Positions 1 to 10,630 of a stretch of 48,810 bases of DNA are shown here, in pieces. Both the position numbers and the translations under genes were made by a program. The stretch comes from Bradyrhizobium campsiandrae (GTDB taxonomy: Bacteria > Pseudomonadota > Alphaproteobacteria > Rhizobiales > Xanthobacteraceae): assembly GCF_014529705.1 (NCBI RefSeq), contig NZ_JAANIH010000066.1, positions 1 through 48,810 on the forward strand. The letters are read 5' to 3'. Within the stretch, counting starts at the first letter, position 1. Every line of letters starts with the position of its first letter. Below the pieces are notes generated by a model that worked only from the letters and a program-made list of their open reading frames with translations, was not told the DNA's origin and ran no database searches.

Positions 1-39
1 AACTGCGCTTTGCGCAGCTGCTGGTCTAACCCACCCTAC
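1..39. repeat. Right half of a GTAGGGTGGG-type intergenic repeat
   Basis: The segment ends in AACCCACCCTAC, the same end seen at 10999, 15047 and 28053. It also carries the internal short palindrome TGCGCTTTGCGCA-like block found in the other copies. The left half lies outside the window. It sits directly downstream of the oxidoreductase stop codon, a typical place for this repeat family. Confidence 0.75.
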
Positions 40-58
40 GCTCCAGCGTTGCGGTCGC

Positions 59-1072
59 CTACCACCCCTCCAGCACGATCTTGCCGCGCGACTTGCCGCT
101 TTCGAGCAGCGCATGCGCGCGCTTGAGGTTGGCTGCGTTGATCGTGCCAAAGGTCTGGTCGAGCGTGGTGCGCAAGACGCCCTTGTCGATGAGGTCGGCG
201 ACGTCGTTGAGCAGATGATGCTGCGCGATCATGTCAGGCGTCTGGAACGAGGAGCGCGTGAACATCGATTCCCAGTGCACCGAGATCGCCTTGCCCTTGA
301 AGGCGGCAATTGCAAATTCCGGGGGATCGTCGATCAGGCCGAACTTGCCCTGCGGCGCCATGAATTCGGCGATCGACTTGTAGTGCTGCTCGGTGAAGGT
401 GAGACTTGCAACCAGCGCGACCGGCGGCAGCTTGAGCTTCTCGATCTGCTCCTTCATCGGCTTGCCGTGATCGACCACCGCATGTGCGCCGAGATCGAGG
501 CACCACTTTTGCGATTCCGGCCGCGTCGCGGTCGCGACCACGGTGAGGCCGGTGAGGCGGCGCGCCAGCTGGATCAGGATCGAGCCGACACCACCGGCGC
601 CGCCGGTGATCAGAAGCGTGCGCGGATCGACGCTCTTGCCGGGAACAGCACCCAGACGATCGAACAGCAATTCCCAGGCGGTGATCGAGGTGAGGGGCAG
701 GGCCGCGGCCTGCGCGAATGACAGGCTCTTCGGCTTGTTGCCGACGATGCGCTCGTCGACCAGGTGGAATTCGGAATTGGTGCCCTGGCGCAGGATCGAG
801 CCCGCGTAGAAGACCTCGTCGCCCGGCTTGAACAGCGTCACTTCGGGCCCGACGGCATCGACCACGCCGGCGGCGTCATAGCCGAGAATCTTGGTCTCGC
901 CCTCGGGCGGGGCGGCGCGCTTGCGCACCTTGTAATCGACCGGATTGGCCGAGATCGCCTTCACGGCGACGCGGATGTCGCGTCCCCTTGGCTCTGGCTT
1001 GGCAGTCTCGAAATCGAACAGTGCGTCCTGATCATCGATCGGAAGCGATTTCTTGTAACCGACGGCCTTCAT
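59..1072 (-). CDS. Zinc-type alcohol dehydrogenase / quinone oxidoreductase family protein
   Basis: This 337-residue protein belongs to the medium-chain dehydrogenase/reductase superfamily, which reduces quinones, enones or aldehydes with NAD(P)H. The N-terminal GroES-like domain (about residues 1-140) contains the AISANPVDYKVR segment. The Rossmann domain has the nucleotide-binding loop GGAGGVGS at 157-164. No structural zinc cysteine cluster is visible, so the protein resembles the zinc-free quinone oxidoreductase branch despite the common name of the family. The ATG at 1072 follows GGAGACAAGCC, a good ribosome binding site. It is transcribed divergently from an HxlR-type regulator, an arrangement typical of quinone- or electrophile-induced oxidoreductases. 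The substrate cannot be told from sequence. Confidence 0.9.
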   Translation of the reverse strand: MKAVGYKKSLPIDDQDALFDFETAKPEPRGRDIRVAVKAISANPVDYKVRKRAAPPEGETKILGYDAAGVVDAVGPEVTLFKPGDEVFYAGSILRQGTNSEFHLVDERIVGNKPKSLSFAQAAALPLTSITAWELLFDRLGAVPGKSVDPRTLLITGGAGGVGSILIQLARRLTGLTVVATATRPESQKWCLDLGAHAVVDHGKPMKEQIEKLKLPPVALVASLTFTEQHYKSIAEFMAPQGKFGLIDDPPEFAIAAFKGKAISVHWESMFTRSSFQTPDMIAQHHLLNDVADLIDKGVLRTTLDQTFGTINAANLKRAHALLESGKSRGKIVLEGW

Positions 1073-1139
1073 GGCTTGTCTCCATCAGATGGCGTGTTCG
1101 CCTGCGGTCCTAACTGTCGCGCTGGCTCCCATTTGGCAA

Positions 1140-1180
1140 GTACTGTACATTCGGGGAGATAGTCCCTGTTTGGATACTAT
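1140..1180. promoter_or_regulatory. Candidate HxlR operators in the divergent promoter
   Basis: The intergenic region between the oxidoreductase and the HxlR gene holds two dyads: the perfect GTAC-T-GTAC at 1140-1148, and an imperfect pair ATAGTCC (1159-1165) and GGATACTAT (1172-1180). Paired, closely spaced dyads in a divergent promoter are what a dimeric winged-helix regulator would need. The assignment to this regulator is inference from position. Confidence 0.5.
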
Positions 1181-1193
1181 TGGGAAAACACAG

Positions 1194-1571
1194 ATGAAAC
1201 GGCGCGAATTTGCCCGTCGTCCCGGCTGCTCGGTCGAAGCGACGCTGGACCTCATCGACGGCAAGTGGAAGGGCGTGATCCTCTACCACCTCCAGAGCGG
1301 CACCCAGCGCTTCGGCGAACTGCGCCGCATGATGCCCGGCATCACCCAGCGCATGCTGACCAAGCAGCTGCGCGCGCTGGAAGAAGACAAGCTCGTCATC
1401 CGCAAAGTCTATGCCGAAGTGCCGCCGCGCGTGGAATATTGCCTGTCCGAGTTGGGTGAGAGCCTGCGGCCGGTGATCGACATTCTGAAGGCCTGGGGCG
1501 AGAGCCACCAGCAGCGGCTGTCCTGCGCGCCACCACCTGTCGTCGTGAGGAAGCCGACTCGCGCGGCGTAA
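1194..1571 (+). CDS. HxlR family winged-helix transcriptional regulator
   Basis: This 125-residue protein matches the HxlR family in length and content. It has an N-terminal cysteine in RPGCSVEATLDLIDGKWK, then the winged helix with GTQRFGELRRMMPGITQRMLTKQLRALEEDKLV. Family members are redox- or electrophile-responsive regulators, often autorepressing and controlling a divergent oxidoreductase. The single conserved Cys near the N-terminus (residue 12) fits the QorR/YodB style of thiol sensing. The frame is open further upstream, but ATG 1194 is chosen because it gives the normal family length and leaves the divergent promoter free. Its target is probably the neighbouring oxidoreductase. Confidence 0.9.
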   Translation: MKRREFARRPGCSVEATLDLIDGKWKGVILYHLQSGTQRFGELRRMMPGITQRMLTKQLRALEEDKLVIRKVYAEVPPRVEYCLSELGESLRPVIDILKAWGESHQQRLSCAPPPVVVRKPTRAA

Positions 1572-1575
1572 AGAT

Positions 1576-1599
1576 CCGGGAGCGGCGTGCCGCTCCCGG
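1576..1599. terminator. Bidirectional hairpin between convergent genes
   Basis: A perfect 10-bp stem CCGGGAGCGG / CCGCTCCCGG with a CGTG loop lies between the stop codons of the HxlR gene and the convergent porin gene. It has no strong T-run, but its position and stability fit a shared terminator. Confidence 0.7.
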
Positions 1600-1610
1600 A
1601 AGCGATTGCC

Positions 1611-3242
1611 TCAGAACGCGACCTGTGTGCGCATGGCGACGGCGTTGAACGTCGAGCCCGCATTGACAGCGGAGGTGGCGCTGGCCTGCTTGGAGATGTC
1701 GCCATGCAGATAGTCGAGCATGAAGCGGACGTTGTTGTTGACGTACCAGTTCAGCGCGGCGGTGTAGATGGTTTGCCGTCCGCCGGCGATGCCGGCCGCG
1801 GTTGCGAGCTGATCGTTCAGGTTCATCGTGCTGACGCGTCCTGCGATTTCCCAGGCGCCCCAGCCGCCGCCGGCGAGCGAGAAGGGATTGGCCGGCTTGA
1901 CACCGCCATAGGCGGCGTTTGCGGCATTGTAGGCACGGCTCTCGCCGGTCAGGACGTAACCGACCTGCGCGTAGCCGCCCTCGAACTTCAGGCTGGGCGC
2001 GCCGAACGGCGGCAGGCCGGTATTGGCCGAGCGGTCGACGTTGAACCAGTAATATTCGCCCTGTGCCATCAACGAGCCGTAAGTCGCGGCCGCTTCGACA
2101 CCGTAGGCTTGCGCCCCTGAGACGTTGGCGATCGCACCGGTGGAGATGAGCGAGGTCGGATCGATCCGCAGCTCGGGTCGATCGCTGAGCGTGAGCGTCT
2201 GCGCCTGCGTCACCAGATTGCGTGGCGGCTGGATCAGCCACTCCGCATCGGCGCCGATATGCACCGAATAATCCTTGCCGCTGATCGGGTTGCCGGCAAT
2301 GCGGGCGATCGCGCCATATTGCTCGCTGCTGCCGGCCGGAGAGATGCTGGACGCAGAGTGGATCTGGCCCGTGGTCGGTCCGGTGACATAGGCACCCATC
2401 CACAGCTGATCGTTCCACCAGCGGGTGCCGATGGCCGAGCGGAAGTCGCCGGCCGCGATGTTCTGGGCGATGAGGCCGACCGAGGCGCGCTCCATGAACA
2501 TGATGTCGTTGGAGCTGGTGGATTCATCGAGCGTCCAGGCGATGTCCATGACGCCGGCTTCGACCGCCATCTTGCCGCCGAACGGCTTCAGGCCGGTGTA
2601 GCTGAGATAGGCATTCTCGACGCCCGATGTGCCGCCGCCCGGAAGGAAACCGACAGCGGTGGCGCCGGCGGCGCCGGTGCCGCCGAAGCCGTCGGACGAG
2701 CCGCCGAAATCGTAGATCAGCGCATAGTTCCAGTCGCCGAGGAATTTGCCGACGACGCCGATGCGCGCACGGCGAAGGTTCTCGCCGCTGTCGAGCTTTT
2801 GCGGGCTCGTCGCGGCGGTGTCGGGACGATAATTGTAGCCGCCGACATCCCAGTGCACGCGGCTCGTAATGGCGATGCAATTCTGCTCGTCGGCGGTACA
2901 GATGGTGGGTCGATTGTTCGGCATCGTCACCACGACGCCGGACGGGGCGACCGGGCCCTTGACCGGAATGGCGGCGTTCGCATTGGCGATGGCGACCTTC
3001 GCCTCCGAGCGCGCTTCGGCCTTGGCTTCGGCTTTCGCTTCCTGCCTTGCTTTCGCCGTGGCCGCCGTGTTCGCGGCCGTCTGGTTCTGGAGCTTGTCGA
3101 GCTTCTGCTCCAGCATCTTCAACTGCTGCTTCAACAGCGCGATCTCCTGTTCGCTGTTGCTTGCCGATTGGGCCTGGGCCTGCGAGGCCGCCAGAGCACC
3201 GGCGAGACCAATCGCCGTGGCTGCAAGTCTTGTCCTGCTCAC
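1611..3242 (-). CDS. Porin, O/P (phosphate-selective type) family with N-terminal coiled coil
   Basis: This outer-membrane beta-barrel porin has 543 residues from the chosen GTG at 3242. That start has GGAG seven bases upstream and is followed at once by a Sec signal peptide (RTRLAATAIGLAGALAASQAQAQ). The frame is open upstream to 3446, but that part has no signal-like character. After the signal come a heptad-rich coiled coil (ALLKQQLKMLEQKLDKLQNQ) and an Ala/Glu/Lys-rich segment, probably trimerising and periplasmic. The barrel contains features of the Porin_O_P family such as SGENLRRARIGVVGKFLGDWNY. The chain ends in the aromatic residue Phe (TQVAF), as expected for BAM-dependent insertion. 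Whether it really transports phosphate is not known, since the family also includes general porins. Confidence 0.88.
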   Translation of the reverse strand: MSRTRLAATAIGLAGALAASQAQAQSASNSEQEIALLKQQLKMLEQKLDKLQNQTAANTAATAKARQEAKAEAKAEARSEAKVAIANANAAIPVKGPVAPSGVVVTMPNNRPTICTADEQNCIAITSRVHWDVGGYNYRPDTAATSPQKLDSGENLRRARIGVVGKFLGDWNYALIYDFGGSSDGFGGTGAAGATAVGFLPGGGTSGVENAYLSYTGLKPFGGKMAVEAGVMDIAWTLDESTSSNDIMFMERASVGLIAQNIAAGDFRSAIGTRWWNDQLWMGAYVTGPTTGQIHSASSISPAGSSEQYGAIARIAGNPISGKDYSVHIGADAEWLIQPPRNLVTQAQTLTLSDRPELRIDPTSLISTGAIANVSGAQAYGVEAAATYGSLMAQGEYYWFNVDRSANTGLPPFGAPSLKFEGGYAQVGYVLTGESRAYNAANAAYGGVKPANPFSLAGGGWGAWEIAGRVSTMNLNDQLATAAGIAGGRQTIYTAALNWYVNNNVRFMLDYLHGDISKQASATSAVNAGSTFNAVAMRTQVAF

Positions 3243-3395
3243 GTCATGACTCCATCGTTTGACGAACTTCCCCAAGTCGAGAACGGGAGAGTCTAGGATT
3301 GATCGATGACTGTCCCGCGACGAGCGCGGCCGGTTGCGCGGTTCCCACTGATGCAAATTCGCCGCAACCGAATCTGCCCGCGATGAGAATGCAAG

Positions 3396-3409
3396 ATGAT
3401 GCGCATCAT
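3396..3409. promoter_or_regulatory. Perfect 14-bp palindrome in the porin/protease divergent region
   Basis: ATGATGCGCATCAT is fully self-complementary and lies in the 314-bp gap between the porin (GTG at 3242, minus) and the HtrA protease (ATG at 3557, plus). The gap has no other convincing gene. The site is a plausible operator for an unidentified dimeric regulator. Confidence 0.4.
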
Positions 3410-3556
3410 GCCAACTCGCGGTCCCAGGCAAATTGTCATTCCGCACGCAGGGCTTGTATGCCGAAGGTGCGGACGAACCCCGAATATTGCCGCCCGGCGC
3501 CCTTCTATTGGGGGGCGAACGCGCCTATATTCCGTCGTCTTTTCCAAGAGGTAGGA

Positions 3557-4956
<1,400 letters not shown>

Positions 4957-4960
<4 letters not shown>

Positions 4961-6294
4961 GTCCGAAGCGACCACAGGAGACGCCAACTCTCTTCGCCGC
5001 GGCGGGGCTCGATCACGATGCCCCGCATCCGCTGCCGGACCGGCTGCGGCCGCGCGCACTGTCGGAAGTCGTCGGCCAGGATCACATCCTCGGCCCGGAC
5101 GGCGCGCTGACGCGCATGCTGGAGACGCGCACGCTGGGTTCGCTGATCTTCTGGGGGCCGCCCGGCACCGGCAAGACCACGGTGGCGCGGCTGCTCGCGG
5201 ATGCGACCGACCTGCACTTCGAGCAGATCTCCGCGGTGTTCTCCGGCGTTGCCGATTTGAAGAAGGCGTTCGATGCTGCGCGCGCGCGGCGCGAGATGGG
5301 CAAGGGCACGCTCCTGTTCGTCGACGAGGTGCACCGCTTCAACCGCGCCCAGCAGGATTCGTTTCTGCCCGTCATGGAAGACGGCACCGTCGTCATGGTC
5401 GGCGCCACCACGGAGAACCCGTCGTTCGAGCTCAACGCGGCGCTTTTGTCCCGCGCGCGCGTCCTGGTGTTTCGCTCGCTCGATGCCGCCGCGATCGAAA
5501 AGCTGTTCGCGCATGCCGAGGCGGTCGAGGGCAAGAAGCTGCCGCTCGATGCGGAAGCACGCGCCGTGATCGTGCGCATGGCCGATGGCGATGGCCGCGC
5601 ATCGTTGACGCTGGCCGAAGAGGTCTGGCGCTCGGCACGCCCGGACGAGATTTTCAATGCGGCGCAATTGCAGGACATCCTGCAGCGCCGCGCCCCGATC
5701 TACGACAAATCGGCGGACGGCCACTACAACCTGATCTCGGCGCTGCATAAATCGGTGCGCGGCTCTGATCCCGATGCCGCGCTGTATTATCTCTGCCGCA
5801 TGCTCGATGCCGGCGAGGATCCGCTGTTCCTCGCGCGCCGCGTCGTGCGCATGGCGGTGGAGGACATCGGCCTTGCCGATCCGCAGGCGCTCGTCATTGC
5901 CAATGCGGCAAAAGACGCGTTCGACTTCCTCGGCCATCCCGAAGGCGAGCTCGCGATCGCGCAGGCCGTCGTCTATCTCGCCACCGCGCCGAAATCGAAT
6001 GCGGTCTATACGGCATTCGGCACCGCGATGCAGGTGGCCAAGCAGGCCGGCTCGCTGCTGCCGCCCAAGCACATCCTGAACTCGCCGACCAAGCTGATGA
6101 AGTCGGAGGGCTACGGTGCAGCTTACGAATACGACCACGACGCCCCCGACGCCTTTTCCGGCCAGGACTACTTTCCGGAGGCCCTGGGACGCCAGACCTT
6201 CTACGACCCGCCCGAGCGCGGCTTCGAGCGCGAGATCCGCAAGCGGCTGGACTATTGGGCCAAGCTGCGCAAGGAGCGGGGTGGCTCACGCTAG
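4957..6294 (+). CDS. rarA: Replication-associated recombination protein A (AAA+ ATPase)
   Basis: This 445-residue protein of the RarA/MgsA/WRNIP1 family acts at stalled replication forks and gaps. It has the AAA+ core with Walker A GPPGTGKTT (about 67-75), Walker B LLFVDEVHRFN and sensor 1 GATTENPSF. The C-terminal tetramerisation and cluster regions include YLCRMLDAGEDPLFLARR and the typical QDYFPE...FY ending. Length is normal for the family. The ATG overlaps the stop of the HtrA gene in ATGA, so it is co-transcribed with the protease. The pseudouridine synthase gene follows 52 bases later. Confidence 0.96.
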
Positions 6295-6346
6295 AGCTCG
6301 TCGTTTCGTCGTGACGGCAGGCCGCTTTTAGGCTAGGCAGGCAAGC

Positions 6347-7576
6347 ATGAGCCGCCGTATCAAGAGAACCAATCAAGAGCCCCGTTCGCGCGATGAGCGC
6401 AAGGAATCGCGCCCGTTCAAGGCCCGGAGCGTGAAGAAGGCGGGGCCGCGTCCCGGTGGCAAGTCCGGTGGCAAGCCGCCGCGCTTTGCGGGCGAGCGTG
6501 CCGAGCGGCATCGGCCCAGGGCTAAGCTGGAGAGGGCAGAGGCGGAAAGGGTCGCGCCGGCAAAGCCGATCGAGGCGCTGCTGCCGACCAAGGTGCAGAC
6601 CGTCACGGTGACGGCCGACGAGAACAACATGCGCGTCGATCGCTTTCTCGAAGCGCGCTTTCCCGGCCTGTCGTTTTCCCATATCCAGCGCGTCGTCCGC
6701 AAAGGCGAGCTGCGCGTCGATGGCAAGCGCGTCGACAGCAAGGATCGGCTGAAGGAAGGGCAGAGCGTCCGTATTCCACCGCTGAAGCTGGATGCGCCGA
6801 AGGTCGTTGGCGAGCTCTCGGAGGCCGCGCAGAAGACGCTCAAGGCGCTCAAGGAGATGACGATCTATGAGGACGACGACGTCCTCGTGCTGAACAAGCC
6901 GGCCGGCCTTGCCGTGCAGGGCGGCTCGGGCATGACGCGGCACATCGACCAGATGCTGGAGGTGATGCGCGATTCCAAGGGCCAGAAGCCGCGCCTCGTG
7001 CACCGCATCGATCGCGAGACCTCGGGTTGTCTGCTGATCGCCAAGACGCGCTTTGCCGCCTCGCATCTGACCGGCGCGTTCCGCTCGCGCTCGGCGCGCA
7101 AGGTCTATTGGGCGCTGGTGCCGGGCCTGCCGAAGCCGAAGCAGGGCCGCATCTCGACCTTCCTTGCGAAAGAGGAGAGCGAGGACGACACCATCATGCG
7201 CATCGCGCAGCACGGCGACGAGGGCGCCAGCCACGCTGTGACGTATTACGCGGTGGTCGAGACTGCCGGCAACAAGCTGACCTGGGTGTCGCTGAAGCCG
7301 GTAACGGGCCGCACGCACCAGCTTCGCGCCCACATGGCCCATATCGGCCATCCCATTGTCGGCGATCCCAAATATTTCAACATCGAGAACTGGCAGCTGC
7401 CGGGCGGCTTGCAGAACCGCCTGCATCTGCTGGCGCGCCGCATCGTCATCCCGCATCCCCGCGGCGGCCTGATCGACGCCACCGCGCCGCTGCCGCCGCA
7501 CATGCAGCAGTCGTGGAATCTGCTCGGGCTCGACGCCAGCCGGTTCGATCCGATCGAGAACGCGCCGGAGGAGTAG
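6347..7576 (+). CDS. RluC/RluA family 23S rRNA pseudouridine synthase
   Basis: This 409-residue protein converts uridine to pseudouridine in rRNA. A Lys/Arg-rich unstructured tail of about 85 residues comes first, followed by an S4 RNA-binding domain (MRVDRFLEARFPGLSFSHIQ). The RluA-type catalytic domain has the motif RLVHRIDRETSG, which carries the catalytic Asp. The C-terminal block GRTHQLRAHMAHIGHPIVGD is characteristic of RluC/D. The basic tail is longer than in enterobacterial RluC and may add RNA affinity. It follows rarA on the same strand. RluC is more likely than RluD, but the two cannot be separated with certainty here. Confidence 0.92.
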   Translation: MSRRIKRTNQEPRSRDERKESRPFKARSVKKAGPRPGGKSGGKPPRFAGERAERHRPRAKLERAEAERVAPAKPIEALLPTKVQTVTVTADENNMRVDRFLEARFPGLSFSHIQRVVRKGELRVDGKRVDSKDRLKEGQSVRIPPLKLDAPKVVGELSEAAQKTLKALKEMTIYEDDDVLVLNKPAGLAVQGGSGMTRHIDQMLEVMRDSKGQKPRLVHRIDRETSGCLLIAKTRFAASHLTGAFRSRSARKVYWALVPGLPKPKQGRISTFLAKEESEDDTIMRIAQHGDEGASHAVTYYAVVETAGNKLTWVSLKPVTGRTHQLRAHMAHIGHPIVGDPKYFNIENWQLPGGLQNRLHLLARRIVIPHPRGGLIDATAPLPPHMQQSWNLLGLDASRFDPIENAPEE

Positions 7577-7600
7577 GGCGGAGCCTCTGCTGTTGGCCCC

Positions 7601-8047
7601 TCAATTCCGAAACTGCTCCAGAAACATCCGCAAACTATCATGCGGGCTCTCGACATCGGTGATCAGCCAGCCCTCGGGACCGTTGACCAGGATGAAGTTC
7701 AGCGTCACGGGCCGGCCGTGATTGTCGAAATTCGCCGCGACGTAGGTCTTGTCGTATTCCTTGCGGAGGATTGCGATCGCAACGGGGCCGAGCTTCCAGC
7801 TCGGGCTCTGCACCAGGAAATCATAGGGCTCCGTGCGCGGCGCCGACCATGCCTGGCGCAAGGGGGGATCGAAGAATTGCCGGGCCGTGGCGTCATCCCG
7901 CGGCAGGCCCCGGGACAGCTCCGGCGCGCCCTCGCCGTAATAGGCATAGACGTTGCGGACCAGCGATTCCGGGGTGCGAAAGCCGGCCTCGGCGGCGGTG
8001 AGCCAAAGCCCGGCCAACAGGGCCACGATGCCCGCAAGTTCCCTCAT
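7601..8047 (-). CDS. Small secreted protein, DUF3828-like
   Basis: This 148-residue protein has a clear Sec signal peptide (ELAGIVALLAGLWLTAAEA). The mature part begins with SLVRNVYAYYGEG and ends in GPEGWLITDVESPHDSLRMFLEQFRN, the pattern of the DUF3828/NTF2-like periplasmic group whose function is unknown. The family call is by eye. It is convergent with the pseudouridine synthase gene (24-bp gap) and divergent from the ATP12 chaperone gene, with about 90 bp of shared promoter. Confidence 0.75.
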   Translation of the reverse strand: MRELAGIVALLAGLWLTAAEAGFRTPESLVRNVYAYYGEGAPELSRGLPRDDATARQFFDPPLRQAWSAPRTEPYDFLVQSPSWKLGPVAIAILRKEYDKTYVAANFDNHGRPVTLNFILVNGPEGWLITDVESPHDSLRMFLEQFRN

Positions 8048-8138
8048 GCCCGCCGCTCGCTTTATCGGCCACAGGTCTTACTTTAAAAGCCGATCCTACT
8101 CTAAAAACTGCCTTCAGAGACCGGGACCGAAAACTCAC

Positions 8139-8933
8139 ATGCGCGAATTGTTCGAAGACGCAGCGGGGCAACCCCCACCGGATCCCCGGGAATCGGCGCG
8201 TGCCTCCGCTCGGACACCGCTGCGCAAGCGCTTCTACAAGGAGGCCGGCGTCACGGAGGCCGAGGGCGGCTTTGCCATCACGCTGGATGGCAAGCCGATC
8301 CGCACGCCATCCGGCCGCCATGTGGTCATCCCGGCGCGGGAGCTCGCCGATGCCGTCGCCGCGGAATGGGCGACCCAGGGCGAGGCGATCGATCCGGTGA
8401 CCATGCCGCTGACGCGGATCGCCAACAGCGTGGTCGAGGGTGTGGTCGACCGCGTCGAGCTCGTCACGGACGACCTCGCCAAATATTTCGAGACGGACCT
8501 GCTGTTCTATCGCGCCGGCCATCCCGAGGGCCTGGTGGCTCGCGAGGCCGCGCATTGGGACCCCGTGCTGTACTGGGCCGCGGACACGCTGGGAGCGCAT
8601 TTCATCCTCTCCGAGGGCATCATGCATGTGAAGCAGCCGGACGAGGCGGTCAGGGCCGCGCGGGCGGCGCTGCCGGGGAACCCCTGGTCGGTTGCGGCGC
8701 TCCACATGGTGACCACCCTGACCGGATCGGCGCTCCTGGCGCTGGCGCTGGCCCATGGCGTGCGCGACGCCGGCGAGGTCTGGTCTGCCGCCCATGTCGA
8801 CGAAGACTGGAACGTCGATCAATGGGGCGCGGACGAGGAGGCGGCCGCCCGCCGGGCCGCCCGCCTCAGGGATTTCGAGGCCGCCGTGACCGTCTTGGCG
8901 GCCGTGAACCCGGCCGCGGCCAAAGGTCCTTAA
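8139..8933 (+). CDS. ATP12 family F1-ATPase assembly chaperone
   Basis: This 264-residue protein is homologous to mitochondrial Atp12, which holds the F1 alpha subunit before hexamer assembly. Recognisable blocks are RKRFYKEAGVTEAEGGFAI, LDGKPIRTPSGR and ELADAVAAEWATQGEAIDP near the N-terminus, then LTRIANSVVEG and HWDPVLYW. ATG 8139 is chosen over the open frame from 7953 because homology starts just after it and it leaves the divergent promoter intact. Bacterial ATP12 is largely restricted to alphaproteobacteria. It lies away from the atp operons, next to a FliK-like gene to which it has no obvious link. Confidence 0.9.
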   Translation: MRELFEDAAGQPPPDPRESARASARTPLRKRFYKEAGVTEAEGGFAITLDGKPIRTPSGRHVVIPARELADAVAAEWATQGEAIDPVTMPLTRIANSVVEGVVDRVELVTDDLAKYFETDLLFYRAGHPEGLVAREAAHWDPVLYWAADTLGAHFILSEGIMHVKQPDEAVRAARAALPGNPWSVAALHMVTTLTGSALLALALAHGVRDAGEVWSAAHVDEDWNVDQWGADEEAAARRAARLRDFEAAVTVLAAVNPAAAKGP

Positions 8934-8989
8934 CGAGAGGTTTACGAGGGCCCCTTAGGGTGGGACCAGCGTTCCCTGGGCCTTCCGTG

Positions 8990-10630
8990 ATGACGACGCC
9001 AGTCAGCTCGATCCTGCCGGTCAGCGCCGCCAGCCCCGTGGCTGATGCGGCAACGCCCGATCTCGTGCTGCAGGCCGGTAGCGTCGTCGATGCCAGGGTC
9101 GTCAGCCTGCTCGCCGACAATCTGGTGCGGATCGCAATTGCCAACCTCTCGATGGACGTGATGTCCGAGGTGTCGCTGACCCCAGGGCAAAATCTCCAGC
9201 TCGCGGTGTCGCAGAACGACGGCACGATCAAGCTTGCGATCGTCAACGGCGCTGGCGGGGCGAGTGCCGATCAGGTCACGCTGACGCCGACGGCAGCCTC
9301 GCTGGTCGACAGCCCGTCGCTGGCGCCAGCCGCCACCGCAGTCCGCGATCCGCTGACGCCGGCCGAGCAAGTCGCCGTCACCGTGGCGTCGGCCGATGCC
9401 GTGACCAGGCAGGGCAGCCAGGCGCCGCTGTTCGCCAACCTGGCTTCGGTCGTGACCGGCAGCGATCTGCCCGCAGGCCTGAAGCAGGCCGTGCTGGACG
9501 TGCTGGTGCAACAGACGCCACTCAACACCGCCCTCGATGGCGGCGATATCGAATCCGCCTTCCAGAAATCCGGCCTGTTTCTCGAGGCTTCGCTTGCCGC
9601 GGGCGCGACGCCGCCGTCGGGCGCGGCGCCGGATCTGAAGGCGGCCTTGCTCGTGCTGCGCCAGACACTGGCGCTGTCGTCGGGCGCGGTCGAAACTGGC
9701 GTGTCGCCGGCCCCGGTGCAAACCACCGCGCCGCCGACGGGCGCTACCGCTGTGCCCCAGACCACGGCCGCCGCACTTCAGGTGGTCGGCGAGGCCGTGC
9801 AGACGGCGTCGCCAATGCCTGACGCTGGCGTTGCCCAACCCGCCCCATTGCCGCGCGACGCTGCGCTTGCGGCTGCCGTCTTGAACGACATCGCTGGTGG
9901 CGCGCCACAGGCCGCGCTGCCGCGGGCCATCTCCGCAGGTCTCGCTGCGAGCCTGCTGCAAGAGGTCACGCAGAACCTTCCGCGCCTGACCGGCAACCTG
10001 CCGGGCTCCAACAAGGCCGTGCCCGACGGCCACGTCTTCGACGCGGCCGCGCGTGGGACGACGCCACCGCCGTTTCGCGGAGCATTGCCGGCGCCGCAAG
10101 CGATCGCCTCGCCATCGCTCGCACCAGACGCGCCGCTCGCTGCGACCCTGCATCGCCTGCTCGGCGACACCGATGCCGCGATCGCGCGACAGACGCTGTT
10201 GCAGGTTGCCTCGCTGCCCGACCGCACCGACGCCAGCGGGCATCGCATCGATCCGACCGTGCCGCATTGGAATTTCGAGATCCCGTTTGCGACCCCGCAA
10301 GGGACCGCAATGGCGCAGTTCGAGATCTCGCGTGACGGCGGCAACGAGACGCCGGATACCGCCAAGCGCGCCTGGCGCGCGCGCTTCTCGCTCAATATCG
10401 AGCCGGCAGGCCCCGTGCACGCGCTGATCACGCTGAGCGGCGACAAGACCTTCGTCCGGATGTGGGCCGAGCGGCCGGCGACCGCGCAGCAATTGCGCGC
10501 CGGGATTGGGGAGCTCAACCAGGCGCTGACCAAAGCCGAGCTCCAGCCCGGTGACATCGTCGTGCGCGATGGGATCCCGCCGCAACCGGCGCCGGCACGC
10601 GCCGGGCATTTCCTGGATCGCGCCACATGA
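8990..10630 (+). CDS. fliK: FliK-like flagellar hook-length control protein
   Basis: This protein has 546 residues from ATG 8990; the in-frame GTG three bases earlier is an alternative. FliK measures hook length and switches export specificity by contacting the FlhB cytoplasmic domain. The first 400 residues are low-complexity and rich in Ala, Pro, Thr and Val, as is usual for the ruler part. The C-terminal Flg_hook domain is recognisable at about 420-520 (FEISRDGG, WRARFSLNIEPAGPVHALI, VRMWAERPATAQQLRAG). The domain is preceded by HWNFEIPFATPQG, a common lead-in. The open frame extends upstream into the ATP12 gene but that part is a shadow. Its stop overlaps the FlhB-like gene by ATGA. No other flagellar genes are visible. 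Confidence 0.82.
   Translation: MTTPVSSILPVSAASPVADAATPDLVLQAGSVVDARVVSLLADNLVRIAIANLSMDVMSEVSLTPGQNLQLAVSQNDGTIKLAIVNGAGGASADQVTLTPTAASLVDSPSLAPAATAVRDPLTPAEQVAVTVASADAVTRQGSQAPLFANLASVVTGSDLPAGLKQAVLDVLVQQTPLNTALDGGDIESAFQKSGLFLEASLAAGATPPSGAAPDLKAALLVLRQTLALSSGAVETGVSPAPVQTTAPPTGATAVPQTTAAALQVVGEAVQTASPMPDAGVAQPAPLPRDAALAAAVLNDIAGGAPQAALPRAISAGLAASLLQEVTQNLPRLTGNLPGSNKAVPDGHVFDAAARGTTPPPFRGALPAPQAIASPSLAPDAPLAATLHRLLGDTDAAIARQTLLQVASLPDRTDASGHRIDPTVPHWNFEIPFATPQGTAMAQFEISRDGGNETPDTAKRAWRARFSLNIEPAGPVHALITLSGDKTFVRMWAERPATAQQLRAGIGELNQALTKAELQPGDIVVRDGIPPQPAPARAGHFLDRAT

Noticed and set aside
3319..3345. EcfG-type promoter toward the porin
   Set aside because: Read on the minus strand it gives GGAAC-N18-CGTC; the spacer is one base too long and the -10 has a mismatch.
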